From an uncultured Bacteroidia bacterium (GTDB lineage: Bacteria > Bacteroidota > Bacteroidia > Bacteroidales > Prolixibacteraceae), in contig CAINLJ010000139.1 of assembly GCA_903850335.1 (NCBI GenBank), positions 1 through 37,297 of the forward strand: 37,297 nucleotides of DNA, read 5' to 3'. Both the position numbers and the translations under genes were made by a program. Below, piece by piece: positions 26,535 to 35,330 of the stretch (position 1 is its first letter; the number at the start of each line of letters is the position of its first letter). The notes below the pieces were generated by a model that was not told where the DNA came from, made no database searches, and was given only the letters and a program-made list of their open reading frames with translations.

Positions 26535-28973
26535 GTACCACTGAAATGGGATAAGGACCTTGATGCTTACATTTCTGCCCATGTTAAACACACCGGTTCT
26601 ACCTGTAACATTATTTGTATCTGCATATTTTAAACGGCTCATATTACTTTGACAGGCAATGTCCGTCAGGTTATTGCAATATAAATATACTGAACAAACC
26701 TTTCTTTTTTGGTAGCAAAGAGTTGTCCCAAACCCCACATTAATTAATGTATAGCCAGGAGTAACTGTTTCGTTTCCAAATTTATAATATACCTTATCCT
26801 GTTTGAAAAAATAATCAATCCCAAGTTTAAAATATGAATTCTGAAAATGGGATCCATTTTGACCCAAAACGAATTTTAATTCGGAACGATATTTATATGG
26901 AGGGGTGTATGGCAGATATTTTGTTGAATCACCCTGATTCTTTTGGATCGCATTCACAAAGGAAAAACTATTGTCAAAATTCAACCATTTAAGACTTTGC
27001 GGATGAATATTTAAAACAGCCTCACCTCCTGAGAGTATAGCATCGCCCTGTACATACTTAAAGGCCGGTCCGGGCGTCAGAGCAAGTGCCGGATCTTCGC
27101 GGATCGAGTCGCCACCAAGGGCGCTTTGAAGTTTTGTTGCAAAGATAAAGTTATTGATCCTGTTCACAAATCCATTTAATTCTCCGGAAATATCCCGTGC
27201 ATTCATTCCCAGTGTACAATCTAATTGTAAGCTGCTTTCAGCCTTTAGGTTATGATCCCCGATTTCATAAAAAGGTGTACCATCATGAATTCCGTTTGCC
27301 CCGCTTTCAGCAGCCGTTGGAGCACGATATCCGCTGGCTAAATTAATTTTTGAATAAAAATTATCGCTAATATCATAAGCAGCACCCAAACTTCCTGAGA
27401 GACCGGAAAAGTTGGAAGTATAAGCTGTAAAGTCCGCTACCGCACCGGCTACATTGCCCTGAAGACGCTTTCCTGTGGCGTCAACCCATAATGACTTGCC
27501 TTTTAATACACGTGAATCATACCGTAATCCACCACTAACGGCTAGTTTTTGAAACGATTTTTTGGCGATTACAAATCCTCCAATATCAAAAATGGAATAC
27601 TCAGGGATAACAAATGCAGTTCCCCTATTTTCGGAATTTTGTTGCATCCCATTAACTCCTACAGATAATTCCATGTGATTTTTTTCAGAGAAGGTGTAAC
27701 GTGCATCGTAATTAATCGTGTTCAGGAAAAAATAATTGTTATAGACGTCTCCCTGGGTTATGTCGTTTGCTTCCTGTCTGTGGTTTTGTTGAATTCCAAT
27801 CCTAAGATTTAGCCTTCCATCCCCCAGAACGAAGCAGTTATCAGAAACAGCCTTATAATGACGTACATGCTGATGTATAACCGGGAAATTATTATATTTT
27901 TTAAAATCATTTTCAGGTGCCAGACCAATGCTGTCGGTCTGATTTGATCCCGGGAAATTCTGTGTGAATTTGCCAGTCGCACTATCTCTCACCCCCTCAA
28001 TAATCCCCATTCGAAGATCAAACGCTGAAAGAGAAAGATGGGTATAACCCCATTTTCTGTTAATACCAAGGATAGCCTTGGCATTACTTTCCGAATAAGC
28101 AGAATTGGCGACATACCCATCATATTTGTTTTTGTAGTCGTGGGCCATCTTGTTGCTATAGCGAAAGTCCCACATAAAACCTTTATTGTTTCCGGCAAGG
28201 TTAAATGATTCGGCAAACAATCCATTATTAGTCTGGTAGTTTGATAAAACAGCCCCTTTGATCTGTCCTTCAGGTACTGAAGGCGCCGACAGCATATTGA
28301 TTACTCCGGCTATTGCGTCAGATCCATAGCTTAAACTTGCCGGACCCTTTAATATCTCAACTTTATCAACCGAAAATTCGTCCACTTCGATACCAAATTC
28401 ATCAAACCATTGCTGACCTTCCTGCCGTACCCCGTCATTTACTGTAACGACACGATTATAGCCTAATCCCCGAATAAAAGGTTTTGAGATATTTGGACCA
28501 TGTGTCATTTGTGATACTCCTGGCGAAACAGCTATTGCATCTATGGAATTTGTAGAGCTGTTTTGAAGCATCTCTTCCTGGGTGACAACATTTATGGGTA
28601 CCGGATTGCTCTGCTTTTCTGTTGCGGATGAGACTCCGGTCACAATAACCTCCTGGATTTCACTATTCGAGTGATTAAGAGCAAAATTAGAAGTAACGGT
28701 CCCTTTGAAAGTAACTTCCTTGTATTGAGAACCGTAACCAATACGAGATATAACCAGCAGGTAGGTTCCATTGGGAATATTTTTAAGCATATAGTTTCCG
28801 TCCACTTTTGTAATGGCACCTATTTTTAAATCAGGCACGTAAACTGTAACATTATCTAAAGCCAAGCTGTCCCTCGAGTTCTCTGTTACTCTTCCGCGGA
28901 GTGTATTCTGAGCTTTCGTAAGGGAAAAAAAGGTTGCAAACAAGTATAGAAAAAGAAATAATTTCAGCTTCAT
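26529..28973 (-). CDS. TonB-dependent outer-membrane receptor with carboxypeptidase-regulatory-like N-terminal domain
   Basis: The 814-residue product has a signal peptide (about 1-21, ending LTKAQ), a CarboxypepD_reg-like domain (about 23-105: LRGRVTENSRDSLALDNVTVY..GAITKVDGNYMLKNIPNGTY), a plug (about 110-235: QEVIVTGVSS..PVPINVVTQEEM..KPFIRGLGYNRVVTVNDGV..VDKVEILKGPASLSYGSDAIAGVINML) and a beta-barrel that ends in an aromatic C-terminus (QWYL). It imports a ligand across the outer membrane with TonB energy. It is too short for SusC (about 1000 residues) and has no SusD partner, so a siderophore, metal complex, or cofactor is more likely than a glycan. A good promoter lies just upstream. 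Confidence 0.9.
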   Translation of the reverse strand: MKLKLFLFLYLFATFFSLTKAQNTLRGRVTENSRDSLALDNVTVYVPDLKIGAITKVDGNYMLKNIPNGTYLLVISRIGYGSQYKEVTFKGTVTSNFALNHSNSEIQEVIVTGVSSATEKQSNPVPINVVTQEEMLQNSSTNSIDAIAVSPGVSQMTHGPNISKPFIRGLGYNRVVTVNDGVRQEGQQWFDEFGIEVDEFSVDKVEILKGPASLSYGSDAIAGVINMLSAPSVPEGQIKGAVLSNYQTNNGLFAESFNLAGNNKGFMWDFRYSNKMAHDYKNKYDGYVANSAYSESNAKAILGINRKWGYTHLSLSAFDLRMGIIEGVRDSATGKFTQNFPGSNQTDSIGLAPENDFKKYNNFPVIHQHVRHYKAVSDNCFVLGDGRLNLRIGIQQNHRQEANDITQGDVYNNYFFLNTINYDARYTFSEKNHMELSVGVNGMQQNSENRGTAFVIPEYSIFDIGGFVIAKKSFQKLAVSGGLRYDSRVLKGKSLWVDATGKRLQGNVAGAVADFTAYTSNFSGLSGSLGAAYDISDNFYSKINLASGYRAPTAAESGANGIHDGTPFYEIGDHNLKAESSLQLDCTLGMNARDISGELNGFVNRINNFIFATKLQSALGGDSIREDPALALTPGPAFKYVQGDAILSGGEAVLNIHPQSLKWLNFDNSFSFVNAIQKNQGDSTKYLPYTPPYKYRSELKFVLGQNGSHFQNSYFKLGIDYFFKQDKVYYKFGNETVTPGYTLINVGFGTTLCYQKRKVCSVYLYCNNLTDIACQSNMSRLKYADTNNVTGRTGVFNMGRNVSIKVLIPFQWYL

Positions 28974-28999
28974 AATCTAATTTAATGGATTTTGAATTT

Positions 29000-29033
29000 C
29001 AAATTTAGTTTTACCAAGGTCAGATCGAACAAA
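29000..29033 (-). promoter_or_regulatory. Predicted promoter of the TonB-dependent receptor gene
   Basis: On the minus strand TTTG (29033 to 29030), a 22-bp spacer, and a perfect -7 box TAAATTTG (29007 to 29000) lie about 26 bp before the start codon. Confidence 0.65.
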
Positions 29034-29054
29034 TTATTTTAAGTAAATTAATTT

Positions 29055-29801
29055 TTATTCTACCTTGTGGGTACCGTCAGACAAGAAGGTTACCTGTGGT
29101 TGTATTCTTGTCCGGTCAAAGAGATCATAACTTTCTTTCAGATCTGCCCATAAACTGACACGATCCTTGTCCTTTTTGTAATCTGATATCAGTTCGGCAT
29201 AATTTTGATCACTAAGCCGTGCCGGATAAATTGTCAGCCCAATCTCTTGCTGACCACTGTTATATGCCTCAATACAATATACATAAAGCTCCCTGATTTT
29301 GTCATCAGTTATGGCAAGACAACCTGACGAGATGCATGAGCCATGAATATAGATCTGATTTCCCAGGTGGCCGTGAACCCCCCTGATACTATCGGATGCA
29401 TTTGGATAATTAATTTCCATGGATAAATAATACTTGCTGTAAGGATTAAGTTTCGATATATGGTAAAAGCCTTCAGGAACCTGTAAATCCCGATAGCGTC
29501 TCTTCGGTCCTTCAAAACCTGACAGGTCACAGATCGGAAATTCCTTTAACAGGATAAATGCTGTATCTCTTTGGTTCTTTGCCCATAACTCAATTGTCTT
29601 CTCTGCTTTAAAAGCCCGAAGGTAAATTCTAAGACTGTCGCGGGGGATAGAATGACCGGAGAGTGTTTTGTCAACAAGTTTTTCTTTTAAAGAATAGGCT
29701 TCCCTGACCCTTGTAAAATTCATCTGCTTCTCGCGGAAGGAATCGGAATCCATGACCGGATTAATGAATAGCATCGGAAAGAGAAGAATCAGCAATCGCA
29801 T
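29055..29801 (-). CDS. L,D-transpeptidase family (YkuD/YafK-like) exported protein
   Basis: The 248-residue product starts with a short hydrophobic signal (LLILLFPMLFINPV). The catalytic YkuD signature is IYIHGSCISSGCLAITDDKI, that is HG-x(n)-S-x-GC with the catalytic Cys; the preceding VPEGFYHISKLNP and INYPNASD fit the YafK subgroup, in which the second part is shorter than in ErfK. Such enzymes make or cut L,D cross-links or attach proteins to peptidoglycan in the periplasm; YafK (DpaA) removes Lpp from murein in E. coli. The activity here is not certain. It is the upstream neighbour of the TonB receptor, with 81 bp between them. Confidence 0.87.
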   Translation of the reverse strand: MRLLILLFPMLFINPVMDSDSFREKQMNFTRVREAYSLKEKLVDKTLSGHSIPRDSLRIYLRAFKAEKTIELWAKNQRDTAFILLKEFPICDLSGFEGPKRRYRDLQVPEGFYHISKLNPYSKYYLSMEINYPNASDSIRGVHGHLGNQIYIHGSCISSGCLAITDDKIRELYVYCIEAYNSGQQEIGLTIYPARLSDQNYAELISDYKKDKDRVSLWADLKESYDLFDRTRIQPQVTFLSDGTHKVE

Positions 29802-29824
29802 AAATTAACTCAAAAATAATCGCG

Positions 29825-29832
29825 CAAAAGTA
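29825..29832 (-). promoter_or_regulatory. Predicted -7 box of the L,D-transpeptidase gene
   Basis: TACTTTTG on the minus strand matches TAnnTTTG and is about 23 bp before the start codon. The -33 region is not clear. Confidence 0.4.
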
Positions 29833-30078
29833 GTTGAAAATGGATCATAGTAAAGTAACTGGATATAAAAGTCGATGTAATTTAACAAAAAATTCAGGCA
29901 TGTTTCGGATTTATAAGGTTATAACCGTTGGAAAATGTATATAGCCAAAACTGCCTAACGATCTATAATCTTTCCCACCAAATAACATCAATATCTAAAT
30001 TTATATAATTACCTCTTACAAATTGATTTTTGGCAGACTTTTTGATTGTATTTTTATACAAAAATGAATATACAAGCC

Positions 30079-31848
30079 ATGAAAACTTTTAAACCGTCTA
30101 ATCTAATCAGAATAAATAAGTTATCCTTTTGGATGACAGGGATTGTGTTGATGCTGTCATTGCATCTAAGTGCCCAATCTCAGGTTAAGAATAGCCTGCA
30201 GCAAATGATTGATGAAGATCGTACGACCATTGATGTTATTGCAGGCAGCGACCGTAAAATACACCCTCAGATTTTAAGAATCTCAGAGACTCCGGAGCTT
30301 TTAAATAAAATTGAAGAACTTCAGCAAAGATCTCAGAATCAATTTAAGACGATCATTGACAGGTACGACAGAGATACTCAGTCTGCCTTTTACGAAATGG
30401 CCCGTTATCCCAATATGATCAGTGACCTGGTCAGGAGTGGAAGACCAACTGATGCAGAAGCAGATCATATCATATCTAACTATCCTCAGGATATTCAGGA
30501 GATAACCAGGAATAATGCGGTCAGGTACTTCGATGTACTCCTCCAAATTGAGCGGTTAAATAATGAAATTGACCGGGCATTTCAAAATGCTCTCGAACCT
30601 TATGACATGCAGACAAGAGAGAGCGTAAATGTTCTGATTGGCTATCCGGAAATAGTCTCTGCCCTGGTTAATGATAAGCCATTTACTGCACTTCTGGGTG
30701 AAGCATACCGCGAAGATCCAGTGTGGGTTACAAACCGTATTGACCAGATTTCAAGAGAAGTTGCAGATCGTAACCGCCAGGATCTTGATGCATACAAAAA
30801 TCAGATAAAAAATGATCCTCAGGCATATAATGAGATGCTTGAGGCTTCAGAAAGATTTGCAAGAGAACGAAATGAGGTGAGGTACCTCGACAGTTACGGT
30901 GACCCAATCGTAGAAACGAGAGTAGTCAACTGTTATCCGTATTGGTTTGGTTATCCTTACTGGTATTCGGATCCGTACTGGCGACCCCGTCCTGTATATT
31001 ACCATACAGGTATATACAGAAATCAATATGGCAATGTTGAGATCATAGGACTTCCTTCAGGATTTTTCCTTCACTGGAACTCGGTTTATCATCCCCGTTT
31101 ATATCCTCATCTCTCCTACAACTATTATAACTTTTATGAGAATCATTATATGAAACGGTTTCATGAGGCTCCCAGGTCATTCCCTCACCAGGGATTCTAC
31201 CGGTCTATAGAAAGTAACGTTATAAATAATCCCCGGGTCAATAACCATTCACTTCAACGAATTGACCGTAAATTGGGAAATAATATCGTTCAAAGGCCAA
31301 ATAGATATGAATCAGAAACTACAGGAAGAGGTTCCTATGGTATAAACAATTCCGGAGGATCCTATGGCATAAGGCAAGGAGGAAATGCTATTCAGCGTAA
31401 TACAGATCGAACGAATTCCGGTACACCTGCAGGATATTCCAATCAGCGACAGTTTAATACTGTAAATCCAGGAAGATCGGAAGGAAATTCCAATCCCGGA
31501 ACAAATAATCAGGCTAATCCGGCAGTCAGAGATAACAGAATCGTTCCCGGACAACAATACAACAGGGCTCCGGTACAGCAATATCAAAGGCCGGCTGCCC
31601 AGCCAAACAATAATCAGGTGGCACCCGTACAGCAATATAATAATAGAGTTACACCTGGACAACAGTATAATCAAAGGCCAGCACCTGCCCAGCAAAACAC
31701 GAATAGAGTGGCACCGGCTCAACAGAATAATAACCGGCCGGCTGCAGTGCAGCAGAATAATAAGGTAGTTCGCGACCAGGCACCGCCAAAGTCCTCAGGC
31801 AACTCCGATCATCTGCGAAAAGAAAAAGAGGGAAGAAGAGAAAGATAG
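30079..31848 (+). CDS. Exported protein of unknown function with Gln/Asn/Pro-rich C-terminal half
   Basis: I do not recognise the family. I choose the ATG at 30079 (589 residues) because the same word, GCCATGAAAACT, precedes the next gene's start; ATG at 30064 is an alternative. A signal peptide lies at about 12-34 (LSFWMTGIVLMLSLHLSAQ). Residues about 35-260 are mostly helical with Asp/Glu/Arg/Gln, and two segments are alike (FYEMARYPNMISDLV and VNVLIGYPEIVSALV). A Trp/Tyr/Pro-rich part follows (CYPYWFGYPYWYSDPYW). The last 200 residues are a low-complexity Q/N/P/R repeat region of QQYN, PAQQN and NNRPA words, likely disordered. No catalytic motif is visible. The DUF4136 lipoprotein gene follows 58 bp later on the same strand; the two may share an envelope role, which is inference. 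Confidence 0.75.
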   Translation: MKTFKPSNLIRINKLSFWMTGIVLMLSLHLSAQSQVKNSLQQMIDEDRTTIDVIAGSDRKIHPQILRISETPELLNKIEELQQRSQNQFKTIIDRYDRDTQSAFYEMARYPNMISDLVRSGRPTDAEADHIISNYPQDIQEITRNNAVRYFDVLLQIERLNNEIDRAFQNALEPYDMQTRESVNVLIGYPEIVSALVNDKPFTALLGEAYREDPVWVTNRIDQISREVADRNRQDLDAYKNQIKNDPQAYNEMLEASERFARERNEVRYLDSYGDPIVETRVVNCYPYWFGYPYWYSDPYWRPRPVYYHTGIYRNQYGNVEIIGLPSGFFLHWNSVYHPRLYPHLSYNYYNFYENHYMKRFHEAPRSFPHQGFYRSIESNVINNPRVNNHSLQRIDRKLGNNIVQRPNRYESETTGRGSYGINNSGGSYGIRQGGNAIQRNTDRTNSGTPAGYSNQRQFNTVNPGRSEGNSNPGTNNQANPAVRDNRIVPGQQYNRAPVQQYQRPAAQPNNNQVAPVQQYNNRVTPGQQYNQRPAPAQQNTNRVAPAQQNNNRPAAVQQNNKVVRDQAPPKSSGNSDHLRKEKEGRRER

Positions 31849-31906
31849 TTCAGTTTCTGATCTTGAAGAGGAATTTACAATATTGTATAACTTAAATTAT
31901 AATGCC

Positions 31907-32437
31907 ATGAAAACTAATTATTTAAAAGTGTTGCTATCGATCGGGACGATGATTTTAATTATCTCATGTTCAGGACTTAGGGTTAGTACTGATTTTGACC
32001 GCAAGGCTGATTTTAAGAAATATAAAACATATAATTTCAGTAAAGAGGTAGACAAGATGACTGCGTTAAACGATATGAACCGGCGCAGATTAAAAGATGC
32101 AATATCAAAAGAAATGGAATCAAAAGGGTTTCAGGTTTCTCCTACCCCGGATGTGCTGGTGAATGCCTTTGTCAAGGGTCAGACAAAGTATACGGCAAAT
32201 GCCAACACCACTTCTTTTGGAGGCCCTTTCATGTACAGGGGCTTTGGTTCATCTAATACTTATGTTGACATTAACAAATCGGTTGAAGGCACACTGTTCA
32301 TAGATTTGATTGATGTTTCTGAAAAAAAGATGATCTGGGAAGGTGTTGCAGAAGGACTTGTCAATCCGCGCACAAATACCCGTGAAGATAAACTGAATGC
32401 CGTCGTTCAGGAGATATTCAAAAATTTTCCGAGATAA
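31907..32437 (+). CDS. DUF4136 domain-containing lipoprotein
   Basis: The 176-residue product has a lipoprotein signal, MKTNYLKVLLSIGTMILIISC, with the lipobox Cys at 21. The body (VSTDFDRKADFKKYKTYNFSKEV...LKDAISKEMESKGFQVSPTPDVLVNAFV...GTLFIDLIDVSEKKMIWEGVAEG...VQEIFKNFP) is a typical DUF4136 domain (PF13590), a family common in Bacteroidota with unknown function. The frame is open from 31883, but the lipobox position supports 31907. A terminator follows at 32467-32490, so it ends the transcript that begins with the Q/N-rich gene. Confidence 0.88.
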   Translation: MKTNYLKVLLSIGTMILIISCSGLRVSTDFDRKADFKKYKTYNFSKEVDKMTALNDMNRRRLKDAISKEMESKGFQVSPTPDVLVNAFVKGQTKYTANANTTSFGGPFMYRGFGSSNTYVDINKSVEGTLFIDLIDVSEKKMIWEGVAEGLVNPRTNTREDKLNAVVQEIFKNFPR

Positions 32438-32466
32438 ATTACAGGATGTAAAGGTTTAAGGAAAAG

Positions 32467-32490
32467 GCCGGGATACTATTCCGGCTTTTT
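32467..32490 (+). terminator. Rho-independent terminator after the DUF4136 gene
   Basis: GCCGGGA, a 5-base loop and TTCCGGC (one G-U pair) are followed by five T residues, 30 bp past the stop codon. Confidence 0.75.
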
Positions 32491-32538
32491 CATTGAATGA
32501 CCGTCACTAACGAGCTGCCATTAAACAGAAAAATTTTC

Positions 32539-32546
32539 TAATTTTG
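32539..32546 (+). promoter_or_regulatory. Predicted -7 box of the diaminopimelate decarboxylase-like gene
   Basis: TAATTTTG matches TAnnTTTG and lies 23 bp before the ATG at 32570, after the terminator of the previous unit. No clear -33 TTTG. Confidence 0.4.
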
Positions 32547-32569
32547 TCGCTCTTAAATTTTAATATTTT

Positions 32570-33835
32570 ATGACTGAGAAGAAACTTCCATTTTCGAAAG
32601 AAACCTTAGAAAAAATTATAGATACTTGCCCTACGCCATTTCATATTTACGATGAAAAGGCAATGAGAGCTTATGCGAAGCGTTTTAAACAAGCCTTCGC
32701 CTGGAATGAAGGTTTTAAAGAATATTATGCGATAAAAGCTGCCCCAAATCCATTTTTAATGAAAATTCTCCGCGAAGAGGGTTTTGGGATCGACTGTAGT
32801 TCAATAGCCGAACTTGCTTTGGCAGAAAAGATAGGTATGAGTGGCGATGAGATCATGTTTACCTCCAATGATACACCTGTTTACGAATATCAGAAAGCTG
32901 TTGCAATGGGTGCAATCATTAATCTGGATGACATCTCTCATATTCAGTATCTCGAAGAAAATATTGGTTTGCCTGAGCTTGTATGTTTCCGTTATAACCC
33001 GGGCTCTTTAAAAGAAGGTAATGCCATCATCGGTCATCCGGAAGAAGCTAAATACGGTTTTACAAGAAGCCAGCTTTTCGAAGGGTATCAGATGTTGCTG
33101 GATAAAGGCGTAAAACGTTTTGGCATTCATACAATGGTTGCCTCAAATGAACTGGATCCTGACTATTTTGCCGGAACTGCACAAATTCTTTTCGAGCTGA
33201 TTGCCGATCTTTCAAAAAAATTAAATATTAATTTCGAATTTGCAAATTTAGGTGGAGGGATCGGAATCCCTTATAAACCAGATCAATCAGAAGTTGATCT
33301 TGAAAGAATGAGCCGGGGAATTAAAGCAAATTATGATAAATATATTATTGCAAACGGACTGAAGCCCTTAAAATTATACTTCGAATCGGGCCGGGCCATT
33401 ACTGGCCCTTATGGATATCTTGTGAGTAAAGTATTGCATATTAAGGACACATATAAAAAATATGCAGGACTTGATTCGAGTATGGCAAATCTGATGAGGC
33501 CCGCACTTTATGGTTCATACCACCATATTACCGTTCCAGGCAAGGAATCAGTCACTACAAAAATTATGTATGATGTTACAGGATCACTTTGCGAAAACAA
33601 TGATAAATTTGCTATTAACAGGGTTTTACCTAAGCTTTCGACTGGTGATATTGTTGTAATCCACGATACCGGCGCACACGGTCATTCTATGGGATTCAAT
33701 TACAATGGTAAACTTCGTTCCGCCGAATTATTATTGCGTGAGGATGGAAATGTAGTGGAGATTCGCAGAGCTGAGACCCTGGATGATTATTTCGCGACTC
33801 TTGACTTCGATCAGGTGCCAGGATTTAAAGTATAA
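32570..33835 (+). CDS. lysA: Diaminopimelate decarboxylase-like PLP enzyme (fold-type III)
   Basis: The 421-residue product is an alanine-racemase-fold decarboxylase. Lys56 in YYAIKAAPNP is the PLP lysine. GFGIDCSSIAELALA, HTMVASNELD, the phosphate-binding LGGGIGIPY, FESGRAITG, the CENND segment (equal to CESxD with the catalytic Cys) and HDTGAHGHSMGFNYNGKLRSAELLL complete the plan. LysA makes lysine from meso-diaminopimelate; carboxynorspermidine and ornithine/arginine decarboxylases share the fold. The C-terminal GAHGHSM..YNG..RSAELL resembles the LysA GAYxxSMxSxYNxRxRPxEVL, so I favour LysA, though the changes (His for Tyr, Ser for Pro) leave some doubt. It opens a plus-strand run with a glycosyltransferase and TsaC-like gene. 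Confidence 0.78.
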   Translation: MTEKKLPFSKETLEKIIDTCPTPFHIYDEKAMRAYAKRFKQAFAWNEGFKEYYAIKAAPNPFLMKILREEGFGIDCSSIAELALAEKIGMSGDEIMFTSNDTPVYEYQKAVAMGAIINLDDISHIQYLEENIGLPELVCFRYNPGSLKEGNAIIGHPEEAKYGFTRSQLFEGYQMLLDKGVKRFGIHTMVASNELDPDYFAGTAQILFELIADLSKKLNINFEFANLGGGIGIPYKPDQSEVDLERMSRGIKANYDKYIIANGLKPLKLYFESGRAITGPYGYLVSKVLHIKDTYKKYAGLDSSMANLMRPALYGSYHHITVPGKESVTTKIMYDVTGSLCENNDKFAINRVLPKLSTGDIVVIHDTGAHGHSMGFNYNGKLRSAELLLREDGNVVEIRRAETLDDYFATLDFDQVPGFKV

Positions 33836-33867
33836 ACACCCTTCGTCACAGGGATTAACCCCGAAAA

Positions 33868-34752
33868 ATGAAAGTTTGCGGCTTTAGTTTTGTTAAAAAT
33901 GCAGTTAAATTCGACTATCCAGTTGTAGAAGCGATAACATCAATCTTACCGGTTTGCGATAAGTTTATTGTTGCCGTTGGCGATTGTTCAGATGGGACAA
34001 GGGAACTGATCAAATCGATTGATTCAGATAAGATCGAGATCATAGATACGGTCTGGGACCCAACCTTACGGGAGAAAGGTCGTGTACTTTCTTCGGAAAC
34101 AAATAAGGCATTTGATGCTGTTCCGGCTGATTATGACTGGTGTTTTTATATTCAGGCAGATGAGGTAATACATGAAAAGTACCTTCCGGTTATTGAAGCA
34201 TCAATGCATAAATATCTTGATATCAAGGATGTTGATGGATTGATTATGCATTACAAGCATTTTTATGGCACGTATGATTATTACGCTGATTCCAGACGGT
34301 GGTATCGCAGCGAAATACGAATCATAAAGAATGACAAAGGCATAAGGTCATGGAATGATGCACAGGGATTTCGATGGAAAAATGCAACAAAACTTACCGG
34401 GAAATTTATCGATGTCACAATGTACCATTATGGTTGGGTAAGACCACCCAAACTGATGAAAGATAAATTGGAAGGGGCAAAGCAATATTGGTCTGTCCAT
34501 TCAAAACATATAAAAACAATCGAACAGCAATCCGAGGAATATAAATATGAAGAAGGAATAGACAGTTTGGAATTATTTGTTAGTGACCATCCTCAAGTTA
34601 TGCTTCGGCGAATTAATTCACTTAACTGGCATCCTGAATTATCAATCAGAAAGAAAAAGTTCAAACCCCGTTATTTTGTTTTGTACTGGTTTGAGAAAAT
34701 CTTCAATTACCGCCCCTTTGAAAATAAACATTTCATTGAATACAGAGGATGA
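33868..34752 (+). CDS. Glycosyltransferase family 2-like protein
   Basis: The 294-residue product has a GT-A-like start: FSFVKNAVKFDYPVVEAITSILP, then FIVAVGDCSDGTRELI (the nucleotide-sugar Asp) and FYIQADEVIHEKY, whose Gln96-Ala-Asp98-Glu99 takes the DxD metal site position. The middle RRWYRSEIRIIKND...WNDAQGFRW resembles the acceptor-side of small glycosyltransferases that act on cell-surface glycans. No membrane segment, so probably cytosolic or peripheral. Donor and acceptor are unknown. The stop overlaps the next start by 4 bp (ATGA), which indicates translational coupling with the TsaC-type gene, and it starts 32 bp after the lysA-like stop. Confidence 0.82.
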   Translation: MKVCGFSFVKNAVKFDYPVVEAITSILPVCDKFIVAVGDCSDGTRELIKSIDSDKIEIIDTVWDPTLREKGRVLSSETNKAFDAVPADYDWCFYIQADEVIHEKYLPVIEASMHKYLDIKDVDGLIMHYKHFYGTYDYYADSRRWYRSEIRIIKNDKGIRSWNDAQGFRWKNATKLTGKFIDVTMYHYGWVRPPKLMKDKLEGAKQYWSVHSKHIKTIEQQSEEYKYEEGIDSLELFVSDHPQVMLRRINSLNWHPELSIRKKKFKPRYFVLYWFEKIFNYRPFENKHFIEYRG

Positions 34753-35327
34753 TGAATACAAGTTTTAATGACGATATTATCAAAGCAGTCGAAATACTTC
34801 GTTCAGGCGGCGTTATTCTTTACCCTACCGACACAATCTGGGGAATTGGATGCGACGCTACAAACTCTGCTTCCGTAAAAAGAATCTATGAGATCAAACA
34901 ACGTACCGATACAAAGAGTATGCTTATCCTCATGGAAAATCCTAACCTACTTAATTCCTATATCTCTGAAGTGCCTGAAATTGCATGGGATCTGATCGAG
35001 GTGGCTGATAATCCACTGACAATCATATATCCGGGAGCGAAAAACCTTGCTTCCAATCTAATTGCACCTGATGGAAGTATTGGTATCCGCATAACTACTG
35101 AACCATTCACACAACAGTTGATACAAAGATTCAGGAAACCTCTGGTTTCAACCTCGGCAAATTTAAGCGGCCAGCGTTCTCCCCTGAATTATGCTGGAAT
35201 CAGTGATGAAATAAAAAACTCAGTGGACTTTATAGTCTCATACAGACAGGATGATCCTACAAAATCACAACCTTCCGGGATCATTAAACTTGGACTCGGC
35301 GGACAGATCGAAATTATCAGAAAATAA
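34749..35327 (+). CDS. tsaC: L-threonylcarbamoyladenylate synthase (Sua5/YciO/YrdC family)
   Basis: The 192-residue product is a single YrdC domain without the C-terminal Sua5 extension. It shows the family marks ILYPTDTIWGIGCDATN, KRIYEIKQRTDTKSMLIL (the KRxxxK...K substrate site), NPLTIIYPG, IGIRI and STSANLSGQ. TsaC makes threonylcarbamoyl-AMP from threonine, bicarbonate and ATP for the t6A37 base in ANN-reading tRNAs. YciO-like paralogues exist, but the motifs fit the active form. An alternative ATG is at 34752. It ends 3 bp from the convergent DUF2807 gene. Confidence 0.88.
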   Translation: MMNTSFNDDIIKAVEILRSGGVILYPTDTIWGIGCDATNSASVKRIYEIKQRTDTKSMLILMENPNLLNSYISEVPEIAWDLIEVADNPLTIIYPGAKNLASNLIAPDGSIGIRITTEPFTQQLIQRFRKPLVSTSANLSGQRSPLNYAGISDEIKNSVDFIVSYRQDDPTKSQPSGIIKLGLGGQIEIIRK

Positions 35328-35330
35328 CCC

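Noticed and set aside
26529-28973. SusC of a polysaccharide utilisation locus
   Set aside because: At 814 residues it is shorter than SusC proteins, and no SusD gene or glycoside hydrolase is next to it.
32438-32569. Lysine riboswitch before the lysA-like gene
   Set aside because: The gap is only 132 bp and is occupied by the previous gene's terminator and a -7 box; no L-box-like fold is visible.
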